The notes below the pieces were generated by a model that ran no database searches, had not been told where the DNA came from, and saw only the letters and a program-made list of their open reading frames with translations. Position numbers and translations under genes: made by a program. Shown piece by piece: positions 11,403 through 23,698 of a stretch of DNA of 64,000 bases (the stretch's first letter is position 1; every line of letters begins with the position of its first letter). The stretch is taken from NCBI RefSeq assembly GCF_037176765.1, contig NC_090023.1, forward strand, positions 204,136,506 through 204,200,505, in the 5' to 3' direction. This DNA comes from Anolis sagrei (lineage: Eukaryota; Chordata; Lepidosauria; Squamata; Anolidae).

Positions 11403-12122
11403 TGGGTTGTTGTAGGTTTTTTCGGGCTATATGGCCATGGTCTAGAGCAGTGGTTCTCAACCTGGGGTCCCCAGATGTTTTTGGCCTTCAACTCCCAGAA
11501 ATCCTAACAATTGGTAAACTGGCTGGGATTTCTGGGAGTTGTAGGCCAAACACATCTGGGGACCCCAGGTTGAGAACCACTGGTCTAGAGGCATTCTTTC
11601 CTGATGTTTCGCCTGCATCTATGGCAAGCATCCTCAGAGGCAGTGAGGTCTGTTGGAACTAGGAAAAAGGGTTTATATATCTGTGGAATGACAAGGGTGG
11701 GACAAAGGACTCTTGTCTGCTGGAGCTAGGTGTGAATGTTTCAACTGACCACCTTGATTAGCATATAATGGCCTGACAGTGCCTTGAGCAAACTTTTGTT
11801 AAGAGGTGATTAGATGTCCTTGTTTGTTTCCTCTCTGTTGTTGTGCTGTAGTAATTTTAGAGTTTTTTTAATACTGGTAGCCAGATTTTGTTCATTTTCA
11901 TAGTTTCCTCCTTTCTGTTGAAATTGTCCACATGCTTGTGTATTTCAATGGCTTCTCTGTGTAGTCTGACATGGTGGTTGTGAGAATGGTCCAGCATTTC
12001 TGTGTTCTCAAATAATATGCTGTGTCTAGGTTGGTGCTTCAGCTGCTCTGCTATGGCTGATTTCTCTGGTTGAAGTAGCCTGCAGTGCCTTTCATGTTCC
12101 TTGATTCGTGTTTGGGCGCTGA
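11403..12122 (-). mobile_element. Penelope-like retroelement 3' portion, split by a hAT MITE
   Basis: The minus-strand frame at about 12120-11860 translates to KEHERHCRLLQPEKSAIAEQ, then REAIEIHKHVDNFNRKEET, which fits the C-terminal end of the GIY-YIG endonuclease of Penelope-like elements. The 3' region follows to 11403. A 135-bp hAT MITE with a perfect 8-bp duplication interrupts it at 11448-11582. The reverse transcriptase is absent. Confidence 0.6.
11448..11582. mobile_element. hAT-type palindromic MITE B, copy 1
   Basis: Ends CAGTGGTTCTCAACCTGGGG and its reverse complement. An exact 8-bp target duplication GTCTAGAG (11440-11447 and 11583-11590) marks it as hAT. The whole element is nearly a palindrome. 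It sits inside the Penelope-like fragment. Confidence 0.9.
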
Positions 12123-12204
12123 CATATATTTTTTAAAAAGAGGAGGAAGAGGAAGAGAATGACATGTCCAAACAGAAAGAGTTAGAAAAAATGGGATAAC
12201 TACA

Positions 12205-12478
12205 CAGGTTGACTATCTGGAAATCCAAATTATTCCAAATTCATGGGTGGCTGAGATAGTGACACCTTTGTTTTCTGAAACTTCAATTTTTCATGCACAA
12301 CATTGTTCAAAATGTGTGTATAAGGCCTATATGAAACAAACCAAACTTAATGTTTAGATTTGGGTCCTATCTCCAGGATGTATATGTAAACATTTTAAAA
12401 GACAAAAAAGCATTCTCAAATCCAAAACACTTCTGGTATCAAGTATTTTGGATAAGGGATACTCAACTTTTACTAATC
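12205..12478. mobile_element. Pogo/Tigger-like nonautonomous DNA transposon
   Basis: Starts ACAGGTTGACTATCTGG and ends GGATAAGGGATACTCAACTT, matching the GGTTGAGTATCCCTTATCC-type inverted ends of Tigger-class elements. A relative lies at 49649-49925. It is old, with diverged ends and no transposase. Confidence 0.5.
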
Positions 12479-12623
12479 AGAAATAAATTGCTAAATTACA
12501 GGTCAATACATAGGAAATCCCATTTATTTAATTGGATTACACAAAGGGACAGCTCAACCCATTACGCAAAGTAAGAATTTGTAGTATAGTTGATTTTGCC
12601 TAGGGGCGCTCTTGAGGCACTCT

Positions 12624-12800
12624 TGGGGGAAAATAGACCTTGACATATGCGAGTTGTAGTTACTGGGATGTATAGTTCACCTACAATCAAAGAGCATTCT
12701 GAACTCCACCAGTGATGGAATTGAACCAAATATGGCACACAGAACTCCCACGACAAGCAGAAAATATATATCAGTGGTTGGTTGGGGGGGGGGGGGGGGC
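12624..12800 (+). mobile_element. hAT family A fragment followed by G16
   Basis: Contains the family blocks AGTTCACCTACAATCAAAGA and GGAATTGAACCAAATATGGC found in the longer copies at 17363 and 22896. A run of 16 G lies at 12784-12799. Confidence 0.65.
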
Positions 12801-14375
12801 AAAATACTGTTTATTTACTGTTGAACATTACCTAGGGCCACCTCTGATTACACAGCACATGAATTTAGGCCAACGTGATTATGGATGAGAGACTCCTTAA
12901 ATATAGATAATATGAGGAATAATTTTAGCCCCGTTTATATTTCTGTATGGTTTCTAGCGAAACTTTTGGGGATGGCATTAGGCATATTATTCTTCCATTT
13001 CAAAAGCAAACTAAAAATATGGTTAGTAAAGAAGCATTGATACTGATGCTATTAGCTATCCTAAAAATAGAAAGTCATAATCCATATTACAAAACATCTT
13101 TCTCTCTGGAATAAGATTTAAAAGTACAACATAAGAATGTTGATTAAACCGCGCAAACAATATTACACAGGTACGGTCTTTAATAATACGAGCCCATTCT
13201 TACATGATTCCTAGCAGCTGATCATGATTACGGAAGTTGCAAGTTCATGTACAATATGCAAAAGGTTATAGCTTCTCCCTCTTTGTTTTGCAGAGTAAAC
13301 ACATCCTTCCATCTGTTCTCTTGCCCTTACACTTCACAAGAAAAAGATGTAAGTAAAGGTTTAAAAAACCCCACTTATTTAGGCGTATGTTTTCCCAGAA
13401 GAGAATAGACAGCCATTTACCATCATCATTGCCATTCAAAGGCAGATAATTAATTTTAGTAAGCTGCTAGGTATGTGCAAAGATGCTTTCTCGTTTCTCA
13501 CACCAGCATGAACTCACTCCAATACATCTAGTAAAAGAGGAAAGTGTATAATTGAATTGAACACATTGAAAAATGGGCGGCCAGAAATGTTGACATGGAG
13601 GTTTCAAAACAGGGTAGCAAGCTTACCAGGAATACTTCAGATGGTGGAAGTTACTTGGATGTAAGCACAGTTTTTGTTTGTTTGTCTGTTTGTTTGGTGC
13701 TTGTAATCTGTGATAATCATCTTTTTTTCTTTTTGGTAGTTTACATGCATTCTTGCAAGGTAAAAAAAAGTCTCTTCCACAAATATTCAAGTGTAAGCAT
13801 CCATTGTAATCAACTTTGATGAAAGGCCTATCTCTATTCAAGGTATTCAGTAAATATTGTTTATGCATTCTTCACAATATCACTATTTAAATGAAATAGG
13901 TAAATGGCAAAGGATCCGCCCTTTTAGCCAAGCCATTACCGGTTACAATGTAATAAGAATTTAAAGCGCTTTTGATTTCATTTTCATGCAGACATTACCA
14001 TTGTATACTCAGCCACCCTTTTCTCTACTTGACCAGTTATAGCTTGGATCTTTATCTCAAATTAGTTGCACAAAATTAAAATGATTGTGAATGAATACCT
14101 AAATGCAGACAATTTGAATGCAGCTTGTTTGCATGTATGATAGGGTTAAAATATGTTTCAAATCTGCAGTGCCTAAGCTACATGCAAACTAAATAAGGAG
14201 CAGTTTAGGATGGAGTGGGCAAACTCTGGAGCACAAAACAGGCTCCCTAGATGTTTCAGCAGCTCTTAACCCACCTTGACACACCATCTGCTTTTAAATA
14301 GGTTCCAGAACCCCTTAACTGTTTTACAATTTTAGGCTATTTTTCAAAGCTAGCCTAAAAATTGTTACTATTAAG
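12801..14375. other. No gene or repeat recognised
   Basis: AT-rich sequence; no open frame with a known domain and no repeat end seen. Confidence 0.35.
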
Positions 14376-15390
14376 TAGGCTTGGGCCCGAATCAGTTTGA
14401 TCAAAAGTGATTTGTAATATTCGGTGGTCCATTTCAGGAGAACTGGATTTATCTGCTACTGGACATAGTTTTCTAAGATCTACAGAGATACTCGCAGGAA
14501 CACCAAAACCCAGAACCTCAATCCATGGCTGATACCAAATGAGAGACTCCTTCCTGGGTGCACAGAAGACTGGTCAACTTGGAAGGCACAATGGAGGACT
14601 TTCTTATAGCAACATCAGAGGCACCCCAAGTGGCCATCTACTGGTCAAAGGAAATTTAGTATAATCCAAGTTCTTAAACTTCTTAAACTTTGTGTTTTTT
14701 AAAAATACATTACAGCTGTACCCTTGATCTGCTTTTGATACAATAAATAAAATCTGCTAATGTCAAAAAAGGTGTTAAATTTGCATAATATCTGTAGCAG
14801 AGGTCTGCCAGGGGCTCCTGGAGAGGATCCTGCAGTGTCTTTTCTTCCTCCCCAGTGGAAAAGTTCCCTAGGCTTCTCCTCCAGAGAGAGCCTTGTTGGG
14901 AACTCACTTTCCCAGCAGCACTTGCATGGAGCAGGAATTGAAGTCTCTGAGGTCATCTTGGAGCATGACGAGAGTTTTTTTCTCAGCCAATAAAAAGCCT
15001 GGTTGTGTCCATGCTATGATTGGCTGAGAATGTACACAACCAGCCAATTCCCAGAATCCTCTCTTGCAGTATGTCGTATTTTAAAAAATGTTATGGTAAA
15101 AACTTACTTATAATTCTAAAAACTCAGTAATTTGGTGAATTATTCTTAAACTTGGCAGACTTTCAGTTTTAAATGGGGTCTAAAACCGAGGTAGGTTTCA
15201 TGCAGATAGGCCTTAAAATGGCCAAGGATTGAGCCTTAACATTTTCCATTGTAGCCAATGAGATGAATCTTTGCCAAATGAAAACAACAAAACTCTTCCC
15301 AATTTGAGTAACTTTCTAGTAAACAGAATGAGGGGTTAGCTGAAAATGGACCATGAAATACATGTATTTTAGCCAAATTGCACATCTCTA
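14376..15390. mobile_element. Putative nonautonomous hAT-type element, about 1.0 kb
   Basis: Flanked by near-identical 8-bp repeats (CTATTAAG at 14368-14375, CTATTAAA at 15391-15398). Outer ends are TAGGCTTGGGC and, reversed, TAGAGATGTGC, weakly similar. An internal stem near 14985-15050 pairs CTCAGCCAAT with ATTGGCTGAG. No transposase frame. The ends resemble the start of the fragment at 33174. Confidence 0.5.
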
Positions 15391-15398
15391 CTATTAAA

Positions 15399-16876
15399 GG
15401 AAGGTATTTGGCACTCGGTGTAGCTCTGAGAATCCCAGGGAAAGAAAACATTCTCCTGGACTGCAGTTGTCTGCCCCTACTTTGGGGGCTCAAAAGAACA
15501 GAGGCCTCTTAAAGTAAAATGGGGGCAAAGTTTCAAGTTATATATATATGTACATTTTAGAATAATACGTTCTCATTTTTTGGGAAATCCTAGAGGTTTA
15601 GGGCGATGGTACCCAAAGTGGAGCCCTGGGGCTGTGTGTAACTCTCAGAGATTTTTTTTCTAGTCTTTTTCTGCTGCTCTTTTTCCAACCCCCCAAAAGG
15701 GAGAGTAAATTCCTTCCCCAGAAGACTTTAGGAGCACCTTCTCACTTTTTAAATAGGCTACAACATTTCTTTCAATGTTTAACATTTAAAAATACCTGTG
15801 CTATCAAACAGGAAGTGGACTTCTGAACTTTTCTGGGGATATTTTTGGGACAGCTGTCTATGTCTCCCAATAATGCCCCAGAACTGGAAAAAATGGCTCC
15901 CCAGACCCATTGCAATAACACACTTTTTGTTTAGAGTTTCATTGTGTTTTAACCCATCCTTCCTAGTCAATGAAATAGTATACCTTCAAATGGCATTGCT
16001 GATAAGGAATGCATTCACTGTCTTTCATAAGTATGTTTCTAATCTGTTTAATATTCGGCAGTTGGAAAGAGAAATAATGCTTGGCTCCCAGCCATGTCCC
16101 AATTCACCAGCTCAAGGAAGAGTGAGGATCAGCTAACTTCTCATCCCTACATAACAGAAAAGCTATTAGTAGCACAAAAATACATGCAACCCATCTATTT
16201 CCAGCGTAACAGTAACAGTGAAGTCACGCCACTTTGCAAGAAAATAGAAACAAACCAGAATCTGATACAAATATGAATGATTCATTCAAATTTTCTCACC
16301 ATTTCTTCATTTCTACATTCTCAGCTTCTCTGGCCAATGATGGGTTCTTTTCACCTTGGCATACCCTCCAACATTTAGCAGATGAAAAACAAGACATGTG
16401 CGGCCAAGCAACGCCTGAGGGTGGTGAAGATGGCAACAAGTCATACATGATGAACTGCAGCTAAGAGATACTGGAGCAGTTTGCATTTACCTGTGCCCAC
16501 TAAGAAGTGTAAGATTTCACTCCCTTTTCTCCTTCCCTCTTGCTGGATTAGTTGAGTGCAAACTACTATTATATCAATGGTAGTTAATCTAAAATGAAAA
16601 GGGAAACAGAAATAATATGAGAGAAACCTGAAGTATATGCTACTCTTTCTTTTAGGGTCCTTTTTTCTCAGACTCATACAAACCACACATAGAAAGAAAA
16701 ATGACACATCCCCACTCTCCAGTATATTATTAGCATTCTAACTAGTGATAGAAAACATTACAGAAACCGTTGTTGCCTTTAATGCAAACTTCTTGAAACT
16801 TTGGATTATTATTCAATGGTCCGGAATCTTCTGAACCACAATGCTTTGGTTTTCTCTCTGTTTACCAATTTCCTTA
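15399..16876. other. No gene or repeat recognised
   Basis: Open frames up to about 112 residues occur, such as 15798-16136, but none shows a domain, splice context or homology I recognise. Confidence 0.35.
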
Positions 16877-17127
16877 TGGTTTAAACCCTTGTGCCGGCAG
16901 GACTGAAGACCAACAGATGGGAGGTTCAAATCAAGGGATAGTGCGGATGAGCTCCCTCTATCAGCTCCAGCTACCCATGCAGGGACATAAGAGAAGCCTC
17001 CCACAAGGATGGTAAGACATCAAAACACCCGGACGTCCCCTGGAAAATGTTCTTGCAGACAGCGCATTCTCTCACACCAGAAGCAAATTGCAGTTTCTCA
17101 AGTCGCTCCTGACATGGAAAAAAAAAC
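16877..17127 (+). mobile_element. tRNA-derived SINE type 1
   Basis: Full-length copy with head TTTAAACCCTTGTGCCGGCA, body, and tail TCTCAAGTCGCTCCTGACATG plus an A-run. Confidence 0.85.
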
Positions 17128-17362
17128 CCAATTTCCTCTGTAGAAGTTTTATTGAAGGCAAGGCATCTCTCTCTCTACACTTCTGTAAAAACATATAGGG
17201 GAGCATATGATAACTTATTAAAGGACATTGCTGGATTTCTGCATTTCTCTTTCTGAAGGGTCCTATTTTTTCTTAACCTCTTTTTTCTTGACCTCTGACT
17301 CTGCTTGTAGTTGTACAAGAGCTGAAATCCCAGGAAATCCCATGCAGAAGCACTATGAGATA

Positions 17363-18343
17363 GCCACAACCCCTTAATACAGTTCCTCATGTTGTGGTGA
17401 ACCCCAACCATAACATTATTTTAATTGAAATTTCGTAACTGTAATTTTACTACTGTTATGAATCGTAATGTAAATATCTGATATGCAGGATGTATTTTCA
17501 GTCACTGGACCAAATTTGGCACAAATACCCGATACGCCCAAATTTGAATACTGGTGGGGTGGGGGTGGGGGTGGGGATTGAGTTGATCATTTGGGAGTTG
17601 CAGTTGCTGGGATTTATAGTTCACCTACAATCAAAGAGCATTCTGAACTCCACCAATGATGGAATTGAACCAAAGTTGGCACACAGAACTCCCATGACCA
17701 GCAGAAAATACTGGAAGGGCTTGGTGGGCATTGACCTTGAATTTTGGAGTTGTAGTTTGCCTACATCCAGAGAGCACTGTGGATTCAAATAATGATGGAT
17801 CTGGACCAAACCTGACACGAATATTCAATATGTTGAAATGTGAACACTGGTGGAATTTGGGGAAAATAGACCTTAACATTTGGGAGTTGTAGTTGTTGGG
17901 ATTTATAGTTCACTTACAATCAAAGAGCATTCTGAACCAATGATAGAATTGGGCCAAACTTCCCACATAGAACTCCCATGCCTTGAAGGCATGCCATGCT
18001 CCCTCCAGCCTTGCATACTCTCTCTGACCCCCACATGCGCACCACGCCAACAATTCACCAAGCACGACTGCTCTCCCCTCCCCACTTGGAGTCTCAGAAA
18101 CGGCCCTCCCCTTGTCTGAGAGGCCAACCAATCACAACAGGAGGAAGCCTTTTGGTGAGAGAATTCGCCTTCTCTTTCCAAAAAGGAAGAGAAGGACAGC
18201 CAGAGAGAGCTTTAGCCTTCTCTGACAAAGGGGTTCCTAAAACGATAAAAAATATATGTTTTCTGGTGGTCTTTGGCGACCCCTCTGAAACCCTCTCACG
18301 ACCCACCCACCCAGGGTCCCGACCCCCAGGTTGAGAAACACTG
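17363..18343 (+). mobile_element. hAT family A element, 5'-truncated, with extra internal block
   Basis: Starts inside the family (ACCCCTTAATACAGTTCCTC) and ends CCCAGGTTGAGAAACACTG, the hAT-type terminal repeat. The body has repeated modules on a GGGAGTTGTAGTTGCTGGG theme. About 250 bp near 17990-18235 is absent from the other copies here and is G+C-richer. No intact transposase is seen. Confidence 0.75.
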
Positions 18344-18704
18344 CTCTTGTGTTATGGTTGCTCTCCCTTGCTTATTCTGGCTAGTGGGTGTCATTTCCCA
18401 ATTGTGACGAAGCCAAAGGATCACCTTAAACATACAGACATGAATTAAATTAATTAATTAAAATAAAGCTATCATATTCATGAGCAGATTGTCAAATAAT
18501 GATTCTATAGTGCAAAACTATATATTTCTTGCTCAGAAGTCCTCCTGTGTTTAGTTGGTTCTTTATCCCAAGTAACTGTGTATAGGTAAGTAGTAGTATG
18601 TATAGGCCGCAGTTCTATCATACTTGCATTTGAATAAGTTCCAGTCAGTGCTAGTTGTTTTGGTGAATCTGATCTGAGTTTTAGTCTGAATTTTAAATGC
18701 TCAT

Positions 18705-18915
18705 TCTAAGAGTGCATCTATACTCTAGAATGAATGCAGCTTGACACCACTTTAACTGTCTTGGTCCAATTATCTGGAGTCATTAGTTTTATATGTGTTT
18801 TAGCCTTCTCAATCAAAGAGTGTTGATGCCTCACCAAACTACAGATTCCAGACCATTGAGCAATGGCAGTTAAAGTGGTGTCAGACTGCATTCATTCTGC
18901 AGTGTAAATGCTTTG
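18705..18915. mobile_element. Palindromic MITE D (TGCATCTACACTG type)
   Basis: Inverted ends GTGCATCTATACTCTAGAATGAATGCAG-like and its reverse, with inner arms GACACCACTTTAACTG and CAGTTAAAGTGGTGTC. Related copies are at 56174, 60272 and 63846. Confidence 0.7.
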
Positions 18916-19304
18916 TTAGGTGCTTAACTATTTTGGGCACAAGATTTAGTGACACAAGTAGCTTCTTTAAAGTTCAGAAGGAAACCTAGAACAGATTCAC
19001 TGTTTCACTGGCATAGGAGACATCAGACTCCACTGGCTCCATCAAGCTCTATGGAGCTTGTTTTTGGTAGATATACATAGTGTTATTCTATCTGTTTGAT
19101 CCTGCAAAGAGAGGAAACCCTTGCAAACCCTCTGTACTTGACTGCCATATAAATGAGTCATCCCACCAGTATACAATCACTTCTCACTACCCGTGAAGCA
19201 GTCTATTCCTGTATGATCTTTCATCCATTTTAACTTGCAGATGTCTGTGGACATGCTTCCAAAACTGGCATTGGCATTTCTCCTTTTGGTTATATTGATA
19301 TCTG
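18916..19304 (-). other. KCNK18 3' UTR / immediate downstream region
   Basis: This stretch follows the KCNK18 stop codon on the minus strand and probably contains the 3' UTR. I found no AATAAA or ATTAAA on the minus strand between 19304 and about 18400, so the cleavage site is undetermined. A palindromic MITE starts at 18915. Nothing else is recognisable. Confidence 0.4.
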
Positions 19305-20110
19305 TCATACTGTTTCATGTTGAATGTTTTTCCGGCCAATGAAGGAAACCAGTTTTTTGTAAAGACTTAGAAGTCTGTCTTGTCCCAGCTTGAAAGCGAT
19401 GATCACAATTTCCATGCCCACCACAATATAAAATGAGAGGAACAAGAAAAAGTTGGGATGCCGCAGTTTGACATCACCAAAACCAATGGTGGTTAAGGTG
19501 ATGAAGCAAAAATAAAAAGCACCCTCAAAATTCAAGTCATGTTCCCAATGAGGAAGAATAGCAGCAGCACAGGAAATGTATGCAAAGACAATAAAAGTCA
19601 TCAGTAAAAAGGGTACATCCAGCTTTTCTACTCCTTTCCCCATATTGTCAATGTTGCCAACCATGTGATTCATCATGGGCCTTTTGTCTAGTTCAGGACA
19701 CGAACTCCACCGTTCAAATTTGTTAGGTTTTGGCGGTGCAAGAAAATCATTTTCCCTAGCAATAAGTCTTTCAAACATTTCAACATTTTGATCTTGTCCA
19801 GGCTTTGTTTTAAAGGAAGAATTGCTTTGTAGCACTTCTTTAATATTTAAAGGTTCGTGAAGCACTATTTTGTTTTGTCTCAGTGATGATGGTTTTGACT
19901 CTCTCCTCTTTTTGCAGTAAGGTCCGCGAGAGAGTCTGCTTAACAATTTTGACTGTAGCTGTCTCATTTTATTGTAAGATCTAGATAGTATAGCTGCAAG
20001 GATATCTCCCATATCAGTGAGAACCAAGAACATCAGGGGTATGCCAAATAAGGCATACAGCATACACAAATATTTCCCAAGTCTTGTCACAGGATAGGTA
20101 TGACCATAAC
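19305..20110 (-). CDS. KCNK18: KCNK18 exon 3 (rest of pore 1, M2, cytoplasmic loop, M3, pore 2, M4, stop)
   Basis: The last coding exon follows an acceptor ending in TTTTCAG at 20111 and runs to a TGA at 19307-19305. It starts in the middle of the first filter (GYGHTYPVTRLG) and carries M2 (LYALFGIPLMFLVLTD), the regulatory loop with RWSSCPEL, M3 (FIVFAYISCAAAILP), the second filter TTIGFGD, and M4 (YIVVGMEIVIIAFKL). The apparent ATG-type start at 20090 is a GTG valine codon inside the exon, not a real start. The loop region matching the human calcineurin site PQIIIS reads NKIVLH (residues 201-206). Confidence 0.97.
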
Positions 20111-23100
20111 CTGAAAATAAACCAAATAAGAGAAAAATAAAGTGTTATTTGATCTGTTACTGCTCATTTTCCCATAGCTGATAAATTATGACTGTAATTT
20201 CTTCACTTGTCTTTCTCAAAATATGACAAAACCAATGACTGACTAGTCCATCTTCTAATCCTAGATCACATTTAGAGGGATATGGCTTTGGGATAAAAGT
20301 TTGTAACTTTGATGAAATATGTAATTCCAGATTGCTCCTTGTTTATCGAGTAGAGAAAAACATTGGAGAAAGATACTGTTTGCTCTTGAAATAGAAGCTA
20401 GGAAGATCTCTTTTTGTAGATTGCTTTAATTTATCTGATGTTCATCTAGGACTGGGCTGTGGCGCAGCTAGTTAGTAGCCAGCTATATTAAATCACTACT
20501 GACTGAGAGGTCATGAGTTCGAAGCCAGCCTGGATTGGAGTGAGCTCCCGACCATTAATAGTCTAGCTTGCTGTTGAGCTATGCAGCCTAAAAGACAGTT
20601 GCATCTGTCAAGTAGTAAATTTAGGTACCGCTTTATGCGGGGAGGCTAATTTAACTAATTTACAATACCATAAAATCTTCCAGCCACGCTTGTAAAAATG
20701 AGGAAGAGCTCCATCAAGGACTTGGTGTCACAAGTGGACGGTGAAGCGACAGCTCCCCCCGTGGCCGGAATCGAGCATAACCTCATGAAGCCAGAAAGCT
20801 GGAATGTTAAATTGCCTCTGTGTCTGTGTATATATGTTGTATGTCTAATGGCATTGAATGTTTGTCCTGTATATGTTCATTGTAATCTGCCAGAGTCCCT
20901 TGCGGAGTGAGAAGGACAGACTATAAATACTGTAAATAAATAAATAAAATAAATAACTGTTCCTTAGTCTTTCCTCTTCTTCTCTCCTCAAATTCCTCTT
21001 CTATACAATCTATCCTTCAAGTCCTGCAGACACAAGGCTTTAGCTTCCATGATTGGGTCTATTCATCAGGAATGTGGTCTTAGTGGTATTTTCTAAGTGC
21101 CTTCTACCTTAACAAGCATTATTGCTTTTTCCAGTGAGTCATCTCTCCTCATGATTAGGGCCCCTTCTACACAGCTATATACAATCCTCATTGAACTTGA
21201 TTATCTGGCAGTGTGAACACAGATAATCCAGTTCAAGGCAGGAATTGTGGATTATTCGCCTTGATATTCTGGGTTATATGGCTGTGTGGAAGGGGCTATG
21301 GTCAAAGTACAGCAGTCTCAGTCTAGTCATCTTGGCTTCTTGGGAGAGTTCATGATTTGCTCAGAAACGGGAGATGGTGTTAGTTTACAAATGTGATGGG
21401 ATCTGTCAAAATTACCTGCATTGTGCAATTTCTTGTTCTTACATTTTGAAATTGTACTTTTGCTGCCTTTTACTAGAGGTAGTAATCTGTAGAAGATGAA
21501 GTACTTTGGCCACATCTTGGAAGGAAGGAAAGCTCAGAGAACACAATGATGCTGGGGAAAATGGAAGGAAAAAGGAAGAGGGGCCGACCAAGGGCAAGAT
21601 GGATCGATGGTATCCTTGAAATGACTGGATTGACCTTGAAGGAGCTGGGGGTGGTGATGGCTGACAGGGAGCTCTGGCGTGGACTGGTCCATGAAGTCAC
21701 GAAGAGTCAGAAATGACTGAGCGAATGAACAACAACAAGTGATCTGTAGAAAGCCCTGGAATAGTTAATACGATTGTTCTGCCTTAAATTTGATCAAAGA
21801 ATTACAAGTGCTTATCTCATTTTGTTTCCAAAAGTGATGATTTCAATAGTAATAATTGCAATTGGTATAAATAAAAGTGTACATTTGAAAAAAAACTTGT
21901 ATTATACTGGTAGATATAGCAAGTTGTCTTTGTCCTTCCTTGTGATATTAAGCTTTTCCTTTCCCATTAATGGCATGGTTTGTCCTTCTCAAAATACATC
22001 CCTTTGCAAAGTGAAACCATAAAGTGTCCTTCTCATTATCTGGTTTATGATAAACAGTATCAGGGCCCTTCCACATAGCCATATAACCCAGAATATCAAG
22101 GCAGAAAATACCACAATATCCTTGTTGAACCGGGTTATCTGACTCCATACTGCCATATAATCCAATTCAGATAATGTGTGGAAGGGGCCTCAGAAAACAG
22201 ATGATTTCAGGAGAAAAACAAAGAAATAAGAGTTTGTGATGGGTTCTGAGAAATAATATAATTTGTTTTTAAACACAACAAGATGAAACACCACATTAAG
22301 AAGATGAAAGATGTCTCCATCCATTTTCAGTGAATAATGGCATGAGGTACTATCTCAGCCAGCTGTGTAGACTATTTCCCTCTTGACTTGACTCTCATCC
22401 CAAACCTGGTGGAAATATCATTAATGCACACTCCGATCACTGACAGAATGGACCTGCTTTTCCCCTTACAGCTGATGTCCAGTAAAGCAGGTTTCGAATG
22501 AGATGGGAGTTAAGATTTTGGCAATAATTTCAAAACAATGACTGACTAGTGATTGTGAATGCAAAACACTTTCTATGATCTATATTTGCTCATTAAATGT
22601 GTAGCTGATATAGGATTCTGGCCTTAAAGTGCACAGTTCTAACTGCTGGAAATCGAATTTTCAGGCTGCAAATTCCTTACAAATGTTGTGACCACATGGT
22701 GTTGCCCAAACATTCTGCAAAACAATTGCTACTAAAATTTAAGGAATTACTAGCTAATACAATATTTTCTCATACAAGCCTCCTCGGGTTTTCAGGCATT
22801 GAAAGAAGCCTTTCTCTGTATCCTACTAGCACTGGAGTCAGTTTTAGCAAGAACTCAAAAGAAGGCCTTCTCACAGCTGCACCAATCCTCTAGAACAGTG
22901 GTTCTCAATCTTCCTAATGCCTCGACCACAATCAGCTCTGCAAGTGCAGCATTTTTCCGAATGAAGCAGAGAGTGTTTGAGGACCGGGACATCCGTAGGG
23001 ATACCAAGGTGCTTGTTTATAAAGCTATTGTCGTCCCAAACCTGCTATATGCCTGCAAAACTTGGACTGTCTACAGACGTCACATGCAACTCCTGGAACG

Positions 23101-23666
23101 ATTCCATCAGCACTGCCGCCAGAAAATCTTGCAAATCTCCTGGGAAGACAGGCGTACAAATATCAGCGTGCTGGAAGAAGCAAAGACCACCAGCATTGAA
23201 GCAATGGTCCTACGCCATCAACTCCGCTGGACTGGCCACGTTGTCCGGATGCCCACCACCGACTCCCAAAGCAGGTGCACTACTCCGAACTCAAGAACTC
23301 AAGAACGGAAAACGGAATGTTGGTGGACAGGAAAAGAGATTTAAAGATTGGCTCAAAGCCAACTTTAAAAACTGCCATAGACACTGAAAACTGGGAAGCC
23401 CTGGCCCTTGAGCGCTCCAGCTGGAGGTCAGCTGTGACCAGCAGTGCTGCAGAATTTGAAGAGGCGCAAATGGAGGGTGAAAGAGTGAAACGTGCCAAGA
23501 GGAAGGCACGTCAAGCCAACCTCGACTGGGACCGCCTTCCACCTGGAAACCAATGGCCTCACTGCGGGAGAAGATGCAGATCAAGAATAGGGCTCCACAG
23601 TCACCTACGGACGCACCAGAACACTGATCCTGGAAGACTAACCTACTCGGACAATGAGGGATCACC

Positions 23667-23698
<32 letters not shown>

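Noticed and set aside
22799-23344. 181-residue frame as a possible host gene in KCNK18 intron 2
   Set aside because: The recognisable part is the C-terminal domain of a LINE nested in a hAT element, and the frame starts upstream of the LINE by chance.
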